DNA of 58,021 bases. It comes from an uncultured Prochlorococcus sp. Its GTDB lineage: Bacteria > Cyanobacteriota > Cyanobacteriia > PCC-6307 > Cyanobiaceae. A model generated the notes under the pieces. The model was not told the DNA's origin and ran no database searches. It worked only from the letters and a program-made list of their open reading frames with translations. Of this stretch, positions 44,882-53,247 are shown one piece after another; positions within the stretch are counted from its first letter, which is position 1; each line of letters begins with the position of its first letter. The DNA is taken from contig CACGNA010000006.1 of assembly GCA_902574425.1 (NCBI GenBank), positions 1-58,021 of the forward strand, written 5' to 3'. A program made the position numbers and the translations under genes.

Positions 44882-46267
44882 ATGACTGAAGATTTAATTA
44901 ATAAAAAAGATATATACTTCCCTTCGTCTTTAGGGACTAACGATAACTTTATTACTCACCTCAATAGGGCAACTCAAATTCTTTGTGACTGGTTCTCTAA
45001 TGCCGAGAAATATGGTCCATTAACCTTTGATGAGAATTTCAAGTGCTTAATGCCTGATGAGTATGGTAATTCTACAGAAGATTTGTTTTCTGAGATTCAA
45101 GCCCTTCTAAATAATTCATTTAATCCCGTTCATCCGGGCTCTCTAGCTCATCTTGATCCCCCGCCTTTAATTTTTTCTATTTTAGGAGATTTAATTGCTG
45201 CCGGTTTAAATAATAATCTTCTTGCTTACGAGTTGTCTCCAAGTGTTACTTTGCTTGAGGAATCATTATGCAAATGGTTTGCAAAGAAAATAGGGTTTAA
45301 TGATTCTTCAGGAGGCATAGCAGCTAGTGGAGGCACTTTAAGTAATTTGAATGCACTTATAGCAGCTAGACATAATGCTGGATTAGGTTCAGATCCTAAT
45401 TCTGTATTACTTGTAAGTGAAGATGCTCATTCTTCGTTCATTAAATGCATAAGAATTATGGGTCTTGATGATACAAATCTAGTAAAGATTAAAACTGATA
45501 ATAATGGTTGTATGGATATGGATAATCTAAAAAATTCTTTAAATCAATGTTCAATAAATAATAAAAAAATCTTTGCTATTGTTGCCACATTAGGAACAAC
45601 TGTAAGAGGAGCAATTGATCCTATTAAGGATATAAGTGATATATGCAAAAAAAGAAATATTTGGCTACATATTGATGGCTCTATTGGTGGAATTTTTGGA
45701 GTAACATCTATTCCAATAGAAGGTTTAAATAATATTAATCAGGCTAATTCCATAACAATAAATCCCCAAAAAATTATTGGCATTACAAAGACTTCCTCTC
45801 TGTTATTGGTATCAAATATGCGTACTTTGGAAAATACCTTTTCAACTGGACTTCCATACATATCATCTAAGGAAAATATTATAAATAGAGGAGAATTAGG
45901 TATTCAAGGTTCTAGACCTGCAGAAGTTATAAAACTTTGGCTTGGATTAAGATCTTTAGGTTTGAAAGGAATGGAAGATATATTAAACTCATCAATTAAT
46001 AGAAAAGACTTTTTTATAAAAAATATTAATGAAAATAAGTTTGAAATATATTCAGGTCCTCTACATATTATTTCTTTCTTACCAAAGGGACTTAATACAA
46101 AAGAAACAGATTTCTGGACTCAAACTAAAGTCAATGAACTAATGAAAAATAATTTTATGCTTTCTAGACCAAAATTTAAAGGCAAATATTATTTAAGAGT
46201 TGTCATGGGTAATTACAATACTAACGAATCTCATATTGAAGAACTTTTGAAAATTTTAGATGCTTAA
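44882..46267 (+). CDS. Group II PLP-dependent decarboxylase, divergent
   Basis: A 461-residue protein of the glutamate/2,4-diaminobutyrate/aromatic amino acid decarboxylase family. The family features HPGSLAHLDPPPLIFSILGDL, GGIAASGGTLSNLNALIAAR and SEDAHSSFIKC are present. The PLP lysine is likely Lys297 in NPQKIIGI; most relatives have a histidine right before this lysine, and the usual AYGG after HxDx is changed to HIDGSIGG. The product and substrate are unknown. It diverges from tadA. Confidence 0.8.
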   Translation: MTEDLINKKDIYFPSSLGTNDNFITHLNRATQILCDWFSNAEKYGPLTFDENFKCLMPDEYGNSTEDLFSEIQALLNNSFNPVHPGSLAHLDPPPLIFSILGDLIAAGLNNNLLAYELSPSVTLLEESLCKWFAKKIGFNDSSGGIAASGGTLSNLNALIAARHNAGLGSDPNSVLLVSEDAHSSFIKCIRIMGLDDTNLVKIKTDNNGCMDMDNLKNSLNQCSINNKKIFAIVATLGTTVRGAIDPIKDISDICKKRNIWLHIDGSIGGIFGVTSIPIEGLNNINQANSITINPQKIIGITKTSSLLLVSNMRTLENTFSTGLPYISSKENIINRGELGIQGSRPAEVIKLWLGLRSLGLKGMEDILNSSINRKDFFIKNINENKFEIYSGPLHIISFLPKGLNTKETDFWTQTKVNELMKNNFMLSRPKFKGKYYLRVVMGNYNTNESHIEELLKILDA

Positions 46268-46269
46268 CA

Positions 46270-46407
46270 ATGAAAATCGGTAGACCAAAAATTATTGCAA
46301 TAGTAACAGGGTTTATATCTATAGCCATATGTATTGCTTACTTACTTTTAATAACAATCTTTGATTTCAGAACTTATCTAAATGATCAATTATCAAATCT
46401 CACATAG
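46270..46407 (+). CDS. Small single-span membrane protein, unknown
   Basis: A 45-residue ORF from ATG 46270 to TAG 46407: basic start MKIGRPKIIA, one helix IVTGFISIAICIAYLLLITI and tail FDFRTYLNDQLSNLT. It begins 2 nt after the upstream decarboxylase and its 3' end overlaps the converging GTPase by 8 nt. The basic-in topology and tail look like a conserved small protein of marine picocyanobacteria; no function is known to me. Confidence 0.65.
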   Translation: MKIGRPKIIAIVTGFISIAICIAYLLLITIFDFRTYLNDQLSNLT

Positions 46408-47899
46408 GAAATGGAGGCAAACTTTTATTTGACTTAAAATATTTTCTTATCTCGATTTTTGAAATAGCTTCTTTGACGAAGTTATTTAAAATGTCCTCTC
46501 TCTTACTTATTCTGTAGATTTTATCTACAACTTCTTGAATTCCTCCATCTCCCCAATCTTGTCCATTTTTAAAATATTCAATCAAACTTAGTCCTACTAT
46601 TTTTATTAACCAGCCTGCTGTAATTGATTGTATCGATTTAGATATTATTATTTTAGTCAAACTTGAAGCTAAAGCAGGAGAAAGAATGGCGAGCCCTCCT
46701 TTTAGTATACCTTGTTTAGCCAATGCGCTTAGCAATGATTTCGATAAATCTTTTGCATCTTTTTTAGTAAGATTTATTTCATATATTTTTGATAATTCCA
46801 TTATCATTTGAAGGTTAACCGAGGCAGTAGTAAGAAAATCAACCGCTGGAAGTGGATTAACTAGGATTACTCCTCCTGTTACCCACATATATTTATTAAT
46901 CACTTTATTAGACATTAAGTATCTTTGTTCTTGTACAAAATTTTTACTTTTAATACCTAACTTTTTTGAGCGAAAAAGGATATTATCTGCCAATAACTCT
47001 TCACCATTATTATCGAGCGTTTCAATTATTTCTTTAAATAAACTTCCTACCTCTGGAACTAAATTTAAGGCATCTGATTTTACATAAGGAGATTGTTGAG
47101 GTATTGCAATTGTTTTAACAACTGAAATTTTATTTTTTCTAGCTGAAGTTATAGAAATTATATTTTCTTTGATGAGGTTATTTTCATCTCTAGACCTTAA
47201 ATCACATTTATTTAGCACTATTATTATTTTTTTTCCTATTTTCAATAATTCATTAATTAAATAGTTTTCGTATTTATTTATGTCCTGATCTAACACAAAG
47301 AGAACTAAGTCAGAATTTGATGCTTGTATAATTGTTGCTTTTTCTCTTTCTTCGCCTAACTTAGATGGTTCGAATAGTCCTGGAGTATCAATTATATTAA
47401 TGTTTCTTTTTAATATTGGGATACGAATTTTATAGCTATTAATTTGCTTTGTTGTTCCTATTTTCGCTGATGTTTGTCCGACAATATTTTTCAATAAAGA
47501 TCTTACTATTGATGTTTTTCCTGAGGAGCCTGCTCCAAAAAGAGTAACTTTATAATCTCCTGTTTTTAGTTGTGACTCTAGTTTAGTTTTTTGGTAATTT
47601 AACAATTCAACTTTTACTTTATCGTTAATTTTTTTATTAATTTTCTCGATCCCTTCCAAACTTATCTTGGCAGCACCATATGTATTCTTGAATGAAAGTG
47701 TATTCTTTTTATTTTTGTATATAACTTTATAAACTATTTTCTTAAATAATTTTTTATCAATATTATAAAAGATATACATAGTTAATATTAAAAATAAAAG
47801 CGTATAAATATTTACTATTCTTATTAATATCGAAAATAAAATATATAGAAATAAAATAAAGATAAAATATTTTATATACTTTAATTTAAAGTAATTCAT
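46400..47899 (-). CDS. Membrane-anchored GTPase with DUF697 domain
   Basis: About 499 residues from ATG 47899. Two N-terminal membrane segments (about residues 8-45) precede a Ras-like G domain: P-loop GAGSSGKTS (about 122-130), DTPGLFE, and NKCDLRS for guanine specificity. The C-terminal part with membrane-active helices (VILVNPLPAVDFLTTASVNL, ALAKQGILKGGLAIL) fits DUF697 (YcjF-like). Role unknown; such GTPases are thought to act at membranes. An upstream ATG at 47968 would overlap lspA by 68 nt. It begins 1 nt after the lspA stop. Confidence 0.85.
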   Translation of the reverse strand: MNYFKLKYIKYFIFILFLYILFSILIRIVNIYTLLFLILTMYIFYNIDKKLFKKIVYKVIYKNKKNTLSFKNTYGAAKISLEGIEKINKKINDKVKVELLNYQKTKLESQLKTGDYKVTLFGAGSSGKTSIVRSLLKNIVGQTSAKIGTTKQINSYKIRIPILKRNINIIDTPGLFEPSKLGEEREKATIIQASNSDLVLFVLDQDINKYENYLINELLKIGKKIIIVLNKCDLRSRDENNLIKENIISITSARKNKISVVKTIAIPQQSPYVKSDALNLVPEVGSLFKEIIETLDNNGEELLADNILFRSKKLGIKSKNFVQEQRYLMSNKVINKYMWVTGGVILVNPLPAVDFLTTASVNLQMIMELSKIYEINLTKKDAKDLSKSLLSALAKQGILKGGLAILSPALASSLTKIIISKSIQSITAGWLIKIVGLSLIEYFKNGQDWGDGGIQEVVDKIYRISKREDILNNFVKEAISKIEIRKYFKSNKSLPPFPM

Positions 47900-47900
47900 A

Positions 47901-48359
47901 TTATCCTTTGTTTTTAAAAATACTATAAAGTAAAAAAATAAAACCAATATTAATAGATATATCAGCAATATTAAATACTGGAAAATTTATAATATTTAAA
48001 TTTATAAAATCAATTACAAATCCTTTTAATATTCTATCCATTCCATTACCAAAAGTTCCTCCAAGAATAAAGCTATAAGAATAGAGATCAACTGATTTTA
48101 AAGTATTTTTCTTTAATATTAAATAAATAAGTAATATTGAAAAAATAATACTTATGAAAGATAAAAATATTCTACTACCACTAAATATGTTAAATGCTGC
48201 CCCGTAATTTTTTACAAAGTCTAATCTAAATAAGAGAAAATCTTTATTTATAAATATTTTATAATTATAAAACATTATATATTTCGTATATTGATCTATT
48301 AAAACAATAAAAATACTTAATGAAAAGTAATATAATTTTGTTTGTATTTTATTAATCAT
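47901..48359 (-). CDS. lspA: Lipoprotein signal peptidase
   Basis: Aspartic membrane peptidase that removes signal peptides from prolipoproteins. Four helices; conserved blocks are FIVLIDQYTKYI, NYGAAFNI, GGTFGNGMDRILKGFVIDFI (first catalytic Asp) and FNIADISINIG (second Asp). Length 152 is normal. Its ATG overlaps the bioY stop as TAATG. The three-gene minus-strand cluster bioY-lspA-GTPase is notably rich in isoleucine, asparagine and lysine, reflecting AT-rich DNA. Confidence 0.95.
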   Translation of the reverse strand: MINKIQTKLYYFSLSIFIVLIDQYTKYIMFYNYKIFINKDFLLFRLDFVKNYGAAFNIFSGSRIFLSFISIIFSILLIYLILKKNTLKSVDLYSYSFILGGTFGNGMDRILKGFVIDFINLNIINFPVFNIADISINIGFIFLLYSIFKNKG

Positions 48360-48928
48360 TATTTGCTATGTTTAAAACGCTTTATAGGCTCAATAAATAA
48401 TAATAGTGGAAATAGCATTAAAAAATGATATCCAATTTTACCTGCAGAGTATTTCCCTAAATTATATAAAAATATATTAAATTGACTGTAAAATATAACA
48501 TTTATAAAGTTGTAAAATATTCCAGTTAAATGCATGGCACCTATTGCTATAAATCCATTTTTTAAAAAGTTGACAACATTTATTTTATTTTTTTTATTTA
48601 AATTATCAATTACTTTTATTAATGGATATACTCCTAATAAATAACCAAAATTTGGAGTGAGTAAATATCCTATTGACCCACCGTCATGAAAAACTGGCAA
48701 TATAAATAACCCTAAAACTATATATATAGTAAATGCTCTATAAACAACTTTTCTATTAAATAAAAGTGTAAGTAAAATAATTGTTGGAATTTGCCATGTG
48801 ATAGGTATGTCAAAGTTAATACTTGATTTATCAGTAAATGGGAGTGGAATATAAATAGGAATCAGGGTTGATATTATTATTGATTGAAGACATAACAGTA
48901 TCTCAATTAATTTATAAAAATTGAGCAT
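48359..48928 (-). CDS. bioY: BioY family biotin transporter S component
   Basis: Membrane protein of 189 residues with six helices; GYLLTPNFGYLLGVYPLIK is the signature BioY motif and GAMHLTGIFYNF a second conserved part. BioY is the substrate-binding subunit of an ECF importer for biotin and can sometimes work alone. No ECF ATPase genes are in view. It overlaps lspA, and precedes it on the transcript. Confidence 0.88.
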   Translation of the reverse strand: MLNFYKLIEILLCLQSIIISTLIPIYIPLPFTDKSSINFDIPITWQIPTIILLTLLFNRKVVYRAFTIYIVLGLFILPVFHDGGSIGYLLTPNFGYLLGVYPLIKVIDNLNKKNKINVVNFLKNGFIAIGAMHLTGIFYNFINVIFYSQFNIFLYNLGKYSAGKIGYHFLMLFPLLLFIEPIKRFKHSK

Positions 48929-48943
48929 GTTTATTAATTTTAT

Positions 48944-50176
48944 TTATAAGCTTCTTAAGGCAACAATAGGATCTAATTTAGAAGCTCTTTTTGCGGGTAA
49001 AACACCAAAAATTAAACCTATTGATCCTGAAATAATCATTGTGGATAAAGTAGTTGTCATACCTACAGATGCAGGCAATGGTGTAATCAGAGATAATAGA
49101 AAAACACCTGATAAACCGGTTGTTGTTCCTATTAATCCTCCAATTGTAGATAAAATCAATGCCTCAATTAAAAATTGAATTAATATATCTGACTGTTTAG
49201 CACCAATTGCTTTTCTAAGACCTATTTCTTCAGTTCTTTCGCTAACAGAAACAAGCATAATATTCATTATTCCTATACCTCCAACTACTAAAGATACTGC
49301 ACCAATACCTGCTAAGAGAAACGTTAGTCCACTCGTAATATTAGTTACAATGTTTAATGCATCTTCTTGTGATCTAACTGCAAAGTCATCATCTCTTATT
49401 ATTTTATGTCTTTGTCTTAATAAATTAGTAATTTGAAATTTTGCTGCGCTTGTTGCATTTTTATTTTTTGCTTCAACACTTATGAAGCTTAAACTTACAC
49501 CATATGTAGGGTCCTTCCCCGTAATCCTATTAACCATTGTAGTCAATGGAATATAAGCATTTTTGTCTTGATTACTTCCAAATACTGCCCCTTTGGGTTT
49601 CAAAATTCCTATTATTTCATAAGTATGATCTTTAATTCTAATTTTTTCCCCAAGTGATGAAGATTTATTTTCAAAAAATTCCTCTTTTAGATCAGGACCT
49701 ATAACTACATAACTCCTAGCGCTATTAATATCGCTTTGTGATAAGAATCTACCCTTATCTACTTCAAAGCTTCTAACATCAAGAAACTCAGGAGTAACTC
49801 CTGCAATTGATATATTTAGGCTCTTAGAATTTGATTGTACTATTTCATTCGCTGAGATTTGAGGAGCTACCTTTTTTACTGTTGGGACTTGATTACTTAT
49901 TGCTAAGGCATCTTCTAATACTAAGTTTTTAGGAAATGAAATTCCTCTTCTTCTTGTGTCATTATTTCCAGGAACAATAAATAAAACATTTGCGCCTAAA
50001 TTACTTAATTGATTTTTTGCTAATGTTTGAGCACCTCTTCCAAGGCCAACAAGTGTAATTACTGATGCATTGCCTATAATTATTCCTAGCATAGTTAACG
50101 AACTTCTTAATTTGTTTGAGACCAATGTCTTGGTTGCCATGCCTAAGGCTTCCTTTATTGAAATATTCCTAGACAT
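48944..50176 (-). CDS. MacB/FtsX-type ABC transporter permease
   Basis: A 410-residue protein with one N-terminal helix (SSLTMLGIIIGNASVITLV), a large periplasmic MacB_PCD-like domain (about 45-270) and three C-terminal helices of the FtsX fold, containing GGIGIMNIMLVSVSERTEEIGLRKAIGA, the most conserved signature. Such permeases usually pair with a separate ATPase and a membrane-fusion protein; neither is adjacent here. The gene overlaps the pyk stop by 8 nt. It probably exports an envelope component or peptide, or acts as a mechanotransducing lipoprotein exporter; not determined. Confidence 0.88.
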   Translation of the reverse strand: MSRNISIKEALGMATKTLVSNKLRSSLTMLGIIIGNASVITLVGLGRGAQTLAKNQLSNLGANVLFIVPGNNDTRRRGISFPKNLVLEDALAISNQVPTVKKVAPQISANEIVQSNSKSLNISIAGVTPEFLDVRSFEVDKGRFLSQSDINSARSYVVIGPDLKEEFFENKSSSLGEKIRIKDHTYEIIGILKPKGAVFGSNQDKNAYIPLTTMVNRITGKDPTYGVSLSFISVEAKNKNATSAAKFQITNLLRQRHKIIRDDDFAVRSQEDALNIVTNITSGLTFLLAGIGAVSLVVGGIGIMNIMLVSVSERTEEIGLRKAIGAKQSDILIQFLIEALILSTIGGLIGTTTGLSGVFLLSLITPLPASVGMTTTLSTMIISGSIGLIFGVLPAKRASKLDPIVALRSL

Positions 50177-51962
50177 ATTTATATTTATCTATTGATTCTT
50201 CATCATCTTCAATTTGCCCCATATAAATAACCCCTTCATTAAGTTGCAATGTAATGAGGTCTCCATTAATAATTTGATGATCATTTATCTTTTCTAAATT
50301 ACAAATTGTAGAAATCTTCTTATTATTTTTATTAAATAACGCGTAAACATCATCAACATTTTGGTTCGTAACAATCCCGGCAATATTTTTGCTAATTGGA
50401 ATATTTGCCATTAACTCTTCTGGAACAAATAATATTTCTCCTGGACAAATTAAGGACATATCAAGATTATTTTTTATTATTCTGGCTTTTCCTGTAACTC
50501 CAATTTCCCCTATTGAAATTCCTCTTGAAACAATCTTTCTAACTAAACCGACTTTTATTAAATCTGTAGACCCACTAATACCAGTTAATGTACCTGCTGT
50601 TTGAACTACTAAATCTCCTTGATTTAGTATTCCCATTTCCTGAGCAGTTTGCATAGCCAAACTAAATGTTTTTGCGGTTCTTTCATCATTTTTAACTACT
50701 ATAGGAGTAACACCCCACACTAGTTGCAATCTTCTAGCCACACTCCTCTCTGTAGTAGTCGCTAAAATAGGTGTTGGAGGGCGGAATTTGCTTACATTTC
50801 TAGCAGTAGAACCTGATTTTGTTAAAGGAATTATTGCTCCTGCATCAAGTTGTCTAGCTATATTACTTACAGCTGCACTAATAGCATTTGGGATTGTACT
50901 AGGTAAGTGACTCTCTATTGCTTTAAGTGGATAATCCCTTTCAATTCTTATAGCTATAGTTGCCATCGTTTGTACTGCTTCTACAGGATAATCACCAACT
51001 GCAGTCTCGTTTGAAAGCATTACAGCATCGGTTCCATCAAGTATTGCATTGGCTACATCGCTTACTTCTGCCCTAGTTGGTCTTGGATTTGAAGCCATTG
51101 AATCAAGCATTTGAGTCGCTGTGATTATTGGTATACCTAATGTATTAGCTTTTCTTATTAATTCCTTTTGTAAAAGAGGGACCTCTTCAGCTGGCATTTC
51201 TACTCCCAAATCTCCTCTAGCAACCATAACCCCATCACATAATGGTAATACAGTATCAATTTGGTCAATTGCTTCAAATTTTTCTATTTTTGCGATTACT
51301 GGAGTTGAATGCCCATTTTTGTTTATTAAATCTTTTATCTCATTTATATCGGATGGATTTCTTACGAAACTTAGGGCTATCCAGTCAACACCTTGAGATA
51401 AGCCGAACTTTAAATCCTCTTTATCTTTATCTGTTAAAGCTTTTACTGATAGTTGAACATCTGGGAAATTTACACCTTTATTATTTGAAAGAACCCCTCC
51501 TACAGTAACCAAACATTCTAAAAGATTAGCTTTTATATCTACTTTTTCTACAATCATTTCAATTTTACCATCATCTAATAATATTCTTTTTCCTTTACTA
51601 ACTTCTTGAGAAAGTTTTTCGTAGGTGACATTTGCAATAGTATTTGTACATTCCACTTTGTTGGAGGTTAGTGTGAATTTATCACCTTTTTGAACTTTGA
51701 CTGGACCATCATTGAATCGCCCCAATCTAATTTTTGGTCCTTGAAGATCTTGTAAAATACCAATATCTATGGCTAATTTTTCTGATACATCCCTAATAGT
51801 TTTAATTCTCTCTGCATGATCTTTATGATCTCCATGTGAGAAATTTAATCTGAATGTTGTAACTCCAGCCTTAATTAAATCTGTAATTATCTCTTCAGAT
51901 TGAGTCGCAGGGCCAATAGTAGCTACAATTTTTGTTCTTCTTTTTAAATCAATATTCGACAT
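50169..51962 (-). CDS. pyk: Pyruvate kinase, long cyanobacterial form
   Basis: Converts phosphoenolpyruvate and ADP to pyruvate and ATP. The first ~475 residues are a standard pyruvate kinase: RRTKIVATIGPATQSEE, FRLNFSHGDH, AKIEKFEA (catalytic lysine), GVMVARGDLGVE and ITATQMLDSM. About 120 additional residues follow; GEILFVPEELMANIPI resembles a swivelling PEP-utilising domain, seen in other cyanobacterial and some Bacillus pyruvate kinases. Length 597 is normal for that form. The permease gene downstream overlaps its end. Confidence 0.96.
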   Translation of the reverse strand: MSNIDLKRRTKIVATIGPATQSEEIITDLIKAGVTTFRLNFSHGDHKDHAERIKTIRDVSEKLAIDIGILQDLQGPKIRLGRFNDGPVKVQKGDKFTLTSNKVECTNTIANVTYEKLSQEVSKGKRILLDDGKIEMIVEKVDIKANLLECLVTVGGVLSNNKGVNFPDVQLSVKALTDKDKEDLKFGLSQGVDWIALSFVRNPSDINEIKDLINKNGHSTPVIAKIEKFEAIDQIDTVLPLCDGVMVARGDLGVEMPAEEVPLLQKELIRKANTLGIPIITATQMLDSMASNPRPTRAEVSDVANAILDGTDAVMLSNETAVGDYPVEAVQTMATIAIRIERDYPLKAIESHLPSTIPNAISAAVSNIARQLDAGAIIPLTKSGSTARNVSKFRPPTPILATTTERSVARRLQLVWGVTPIVVKNDERTAKTFSLAMQTAQEMGILNQGDLVVQTAGTLTGISGSTDLIKVGLVRKIVSRGISIGEIGVTGKARIIKNNLDMSLICPGEILFVPEELMANIPISKNIAGIVTNQNVDDVYALFNKNNKKISTICNLEKINDHQIINGDLITLQLNEGVIYMGQIEDDEESIDKYKYV

Positions 51963-52023
51963 ATATAAATAATATTGCTAGATATAAATAAATTTACCAT
52001 ACCCAAAGTTAGTTATTTAAGTC

Positions 52024-52353
52024 ATGGATTTTAAAACTTATCAGAAAAAAGCAAGAGAAACAGCTCAATATCCTAATTTAGGCTCAAATAATATTTATCC
52101 AACTCTTGGTTTAGTTGGCGAAGCTGGTGAAGTTGCAGAAAAAGTAAAAAAAGTAATTAGGGATAAAAATGGAGTATTTGATAAAGAGTCAAAATTAGGT
52201 ATAAAAAAAGAGTTAGGAGATGTTTTATGGTATATATCTAATCTTTGTACAGAATTAAATTTCAATTTAGAAGATGTTGCCTTACAAAACCTTGAAAAAT
52301 TAAAATTAAGAGCTGCTAAAGGTAAGATAAGTGGTTCAGGCGATGATAGATAA
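52024..52353 (+). CDS. MazG-like nucleotide pyrophosphohydrolase
   Basis: A 109-residue all-alpha NTP pyrophosphohydrolase domain. The metal-binding pattern is seen in GLVGEAGEVAEKVKKVIRD (ExxE) and ELGDVLWYISNLC (ExxD). It is a single-domain MazG, the size found in many bacteria and phages, likely hydrolysing non-canonical or damaged nucleotides; it may affect ppGpp or dNTP levels. It converges with yggT. Confidence 0.9.
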   Translation: MDFKTYQKKARETAQYPNLGSNNIYPTLGLVGEAGEVAEKVKKVIRDKNGVFDKESKLGIKKELGDVLWYISNLCTELNFNLEDVALQNLEKLKLRAAKGKISGSGDDR

Positions 52354-52356
52354 AAT

Positions 52357-52635
52357 TTAGCTATATCCTAAGCTTGCATACTGAAGATTTGTAATTAAGT
52401 TTTGAATAACATTTAAAAGTAGAAAAGCTAATAATGATGAAATGTCAAATCCGCCAATTGGAGGAATAATACCTCTAAAAATGTTTAAATAAGGATCTGT
52501 GATAGACGTTAAAGCAGACAAAATACCATTACTCCAATCGATTCCTGGAAACCATGTAAGTAAAATTCTTATTATTAATATGAAAGAATAAATTGATAGT
52601 GTTTGACCCAGAACTGCAAAAATCTCAGATAACAT
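52357..52635 (-). CDS. YggT family membrane protein
   Basis: A 92-residue protein with two helices; IRILLTWFPGIDWSNGILSALTSITDPYLNIFRGIIPP is the YggT signature (W-F-P and DPYL-FRG). In cyanobacteria and chloroplasts the family (CCB3/YCF19-related) has been linked to membrane complex assembly and nucleoid or thylakoid organisation. The stop is 3 nt from the mazG-like gene's stop. Confidence 0.88.
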   Translation of the reverse strand: MLSEIFAVLGQTLSIYSFILIIRILLTWFPGIDWSNGILSALTSITDPYLNIFRGIIPPIGGFDISSLLAFLLLNVIQNLITNLQYASLGYS

Positions 52636-52673
52636 CTTTGTTAAGTAGTTTTTTCTATCTTAACATTTCCTTA

Positions 52674-53225
52674 TTATTGCTGCTTGTTAATGCCGCTTCC
52701 TATATTTGAGAGATATTCATCACTTACAGCAAAAGTTTGGAAAAACTTCTCGGATAATGACAACCAAAATGATCTGCCATCTTTTTGCTTTCGTTTCACA
52801 ATGAATTTCTTTTCTAGTAATTCTTTAATATGTTCATAAGCACCTGAGCCTCTTAGAAGTATAAGATCTGATTGTAGAATCTTCTTTTTAATAGCAATAG
52901 TTGCCAATGTCCTTAATTCTGATGTTTTAAGATCAGAAGGCAGTAAATCCTCTACAAAATCATTAAGACTAGATTTTAACTCCAGACAAAAACTATTATT
53001 TACTTCATTTAATACAATTGCTGAGTTTGGGTTGGAATATTTATTTTTTAGATCTTTAATTGATTCATTTATTGAATTTATATCCGTATTAGTAATTTCA
53101 GAAAGATCTTTTTTTGTTATTGGCCTTCCTTTCAAATAAAGGACAGCCTCAATTCTAGTTATTAGATCTATATCAGATATTTTCTTAGTAATTAGATCAG
53201 ATTGATTAATTTTAGATGACCAAAT
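52674..53225 (-). CDS. scpB: Segregation and condensation protein B, apparent non-AUG start
   Basis: Winged-helix subunit of the SMC-ScpAB condensin. The family signature IEAVLYLKGRPITKKDLSEI begins at 53156-53153 on the minus strand, upstream of the first TTG (53135). The frame is open to TAG 53232, and between them there is no ATG, GTG or TTG; the best candidate is ATT 53225 behind AGGAAAG, or a later ATA/ATT. The rest, with SDLKTSELRTLATIAIKKKI and GAYEHIKELLEKKFI, is typical. Length would be about 183 from 53225. A start at TTG 53135 would delete the first helix of the winged domain. Confidence 0.85.
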   Translation of the reverse strand: MWSSKINQSDLITKKISDIDLITRIEAVLYLKGRPITKKDLSEITNTDINSINESIKDLKNKYSNPNSAIVLNEVNNSFCLELKSSLNDFVEDLLPSDLKTSELRTLATIAIKKKILQSDLILLRGSGAYEHIKELLEKKFIVKRKQKDGRSFWLSLSEKFFQTFAVSDEYLSNIGSGINKQQ

Positions 53226-53247
53226 TCTTTCCTAATTTACCTTATAT

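Noticed and set aside
48921-49178. 85-aa plus-strand ORF
   Set aside because: Lies inside the convincing MacB-like permease on the other strand; its IIVDKVVVIP-type repeats are the mirror of permease codons.
51121-51508. Two overlapping plus-strand ORFs of about 90 aa
   Set aside because: Both are antisense to the pyruvate kinase core and overlap each other in different frames.
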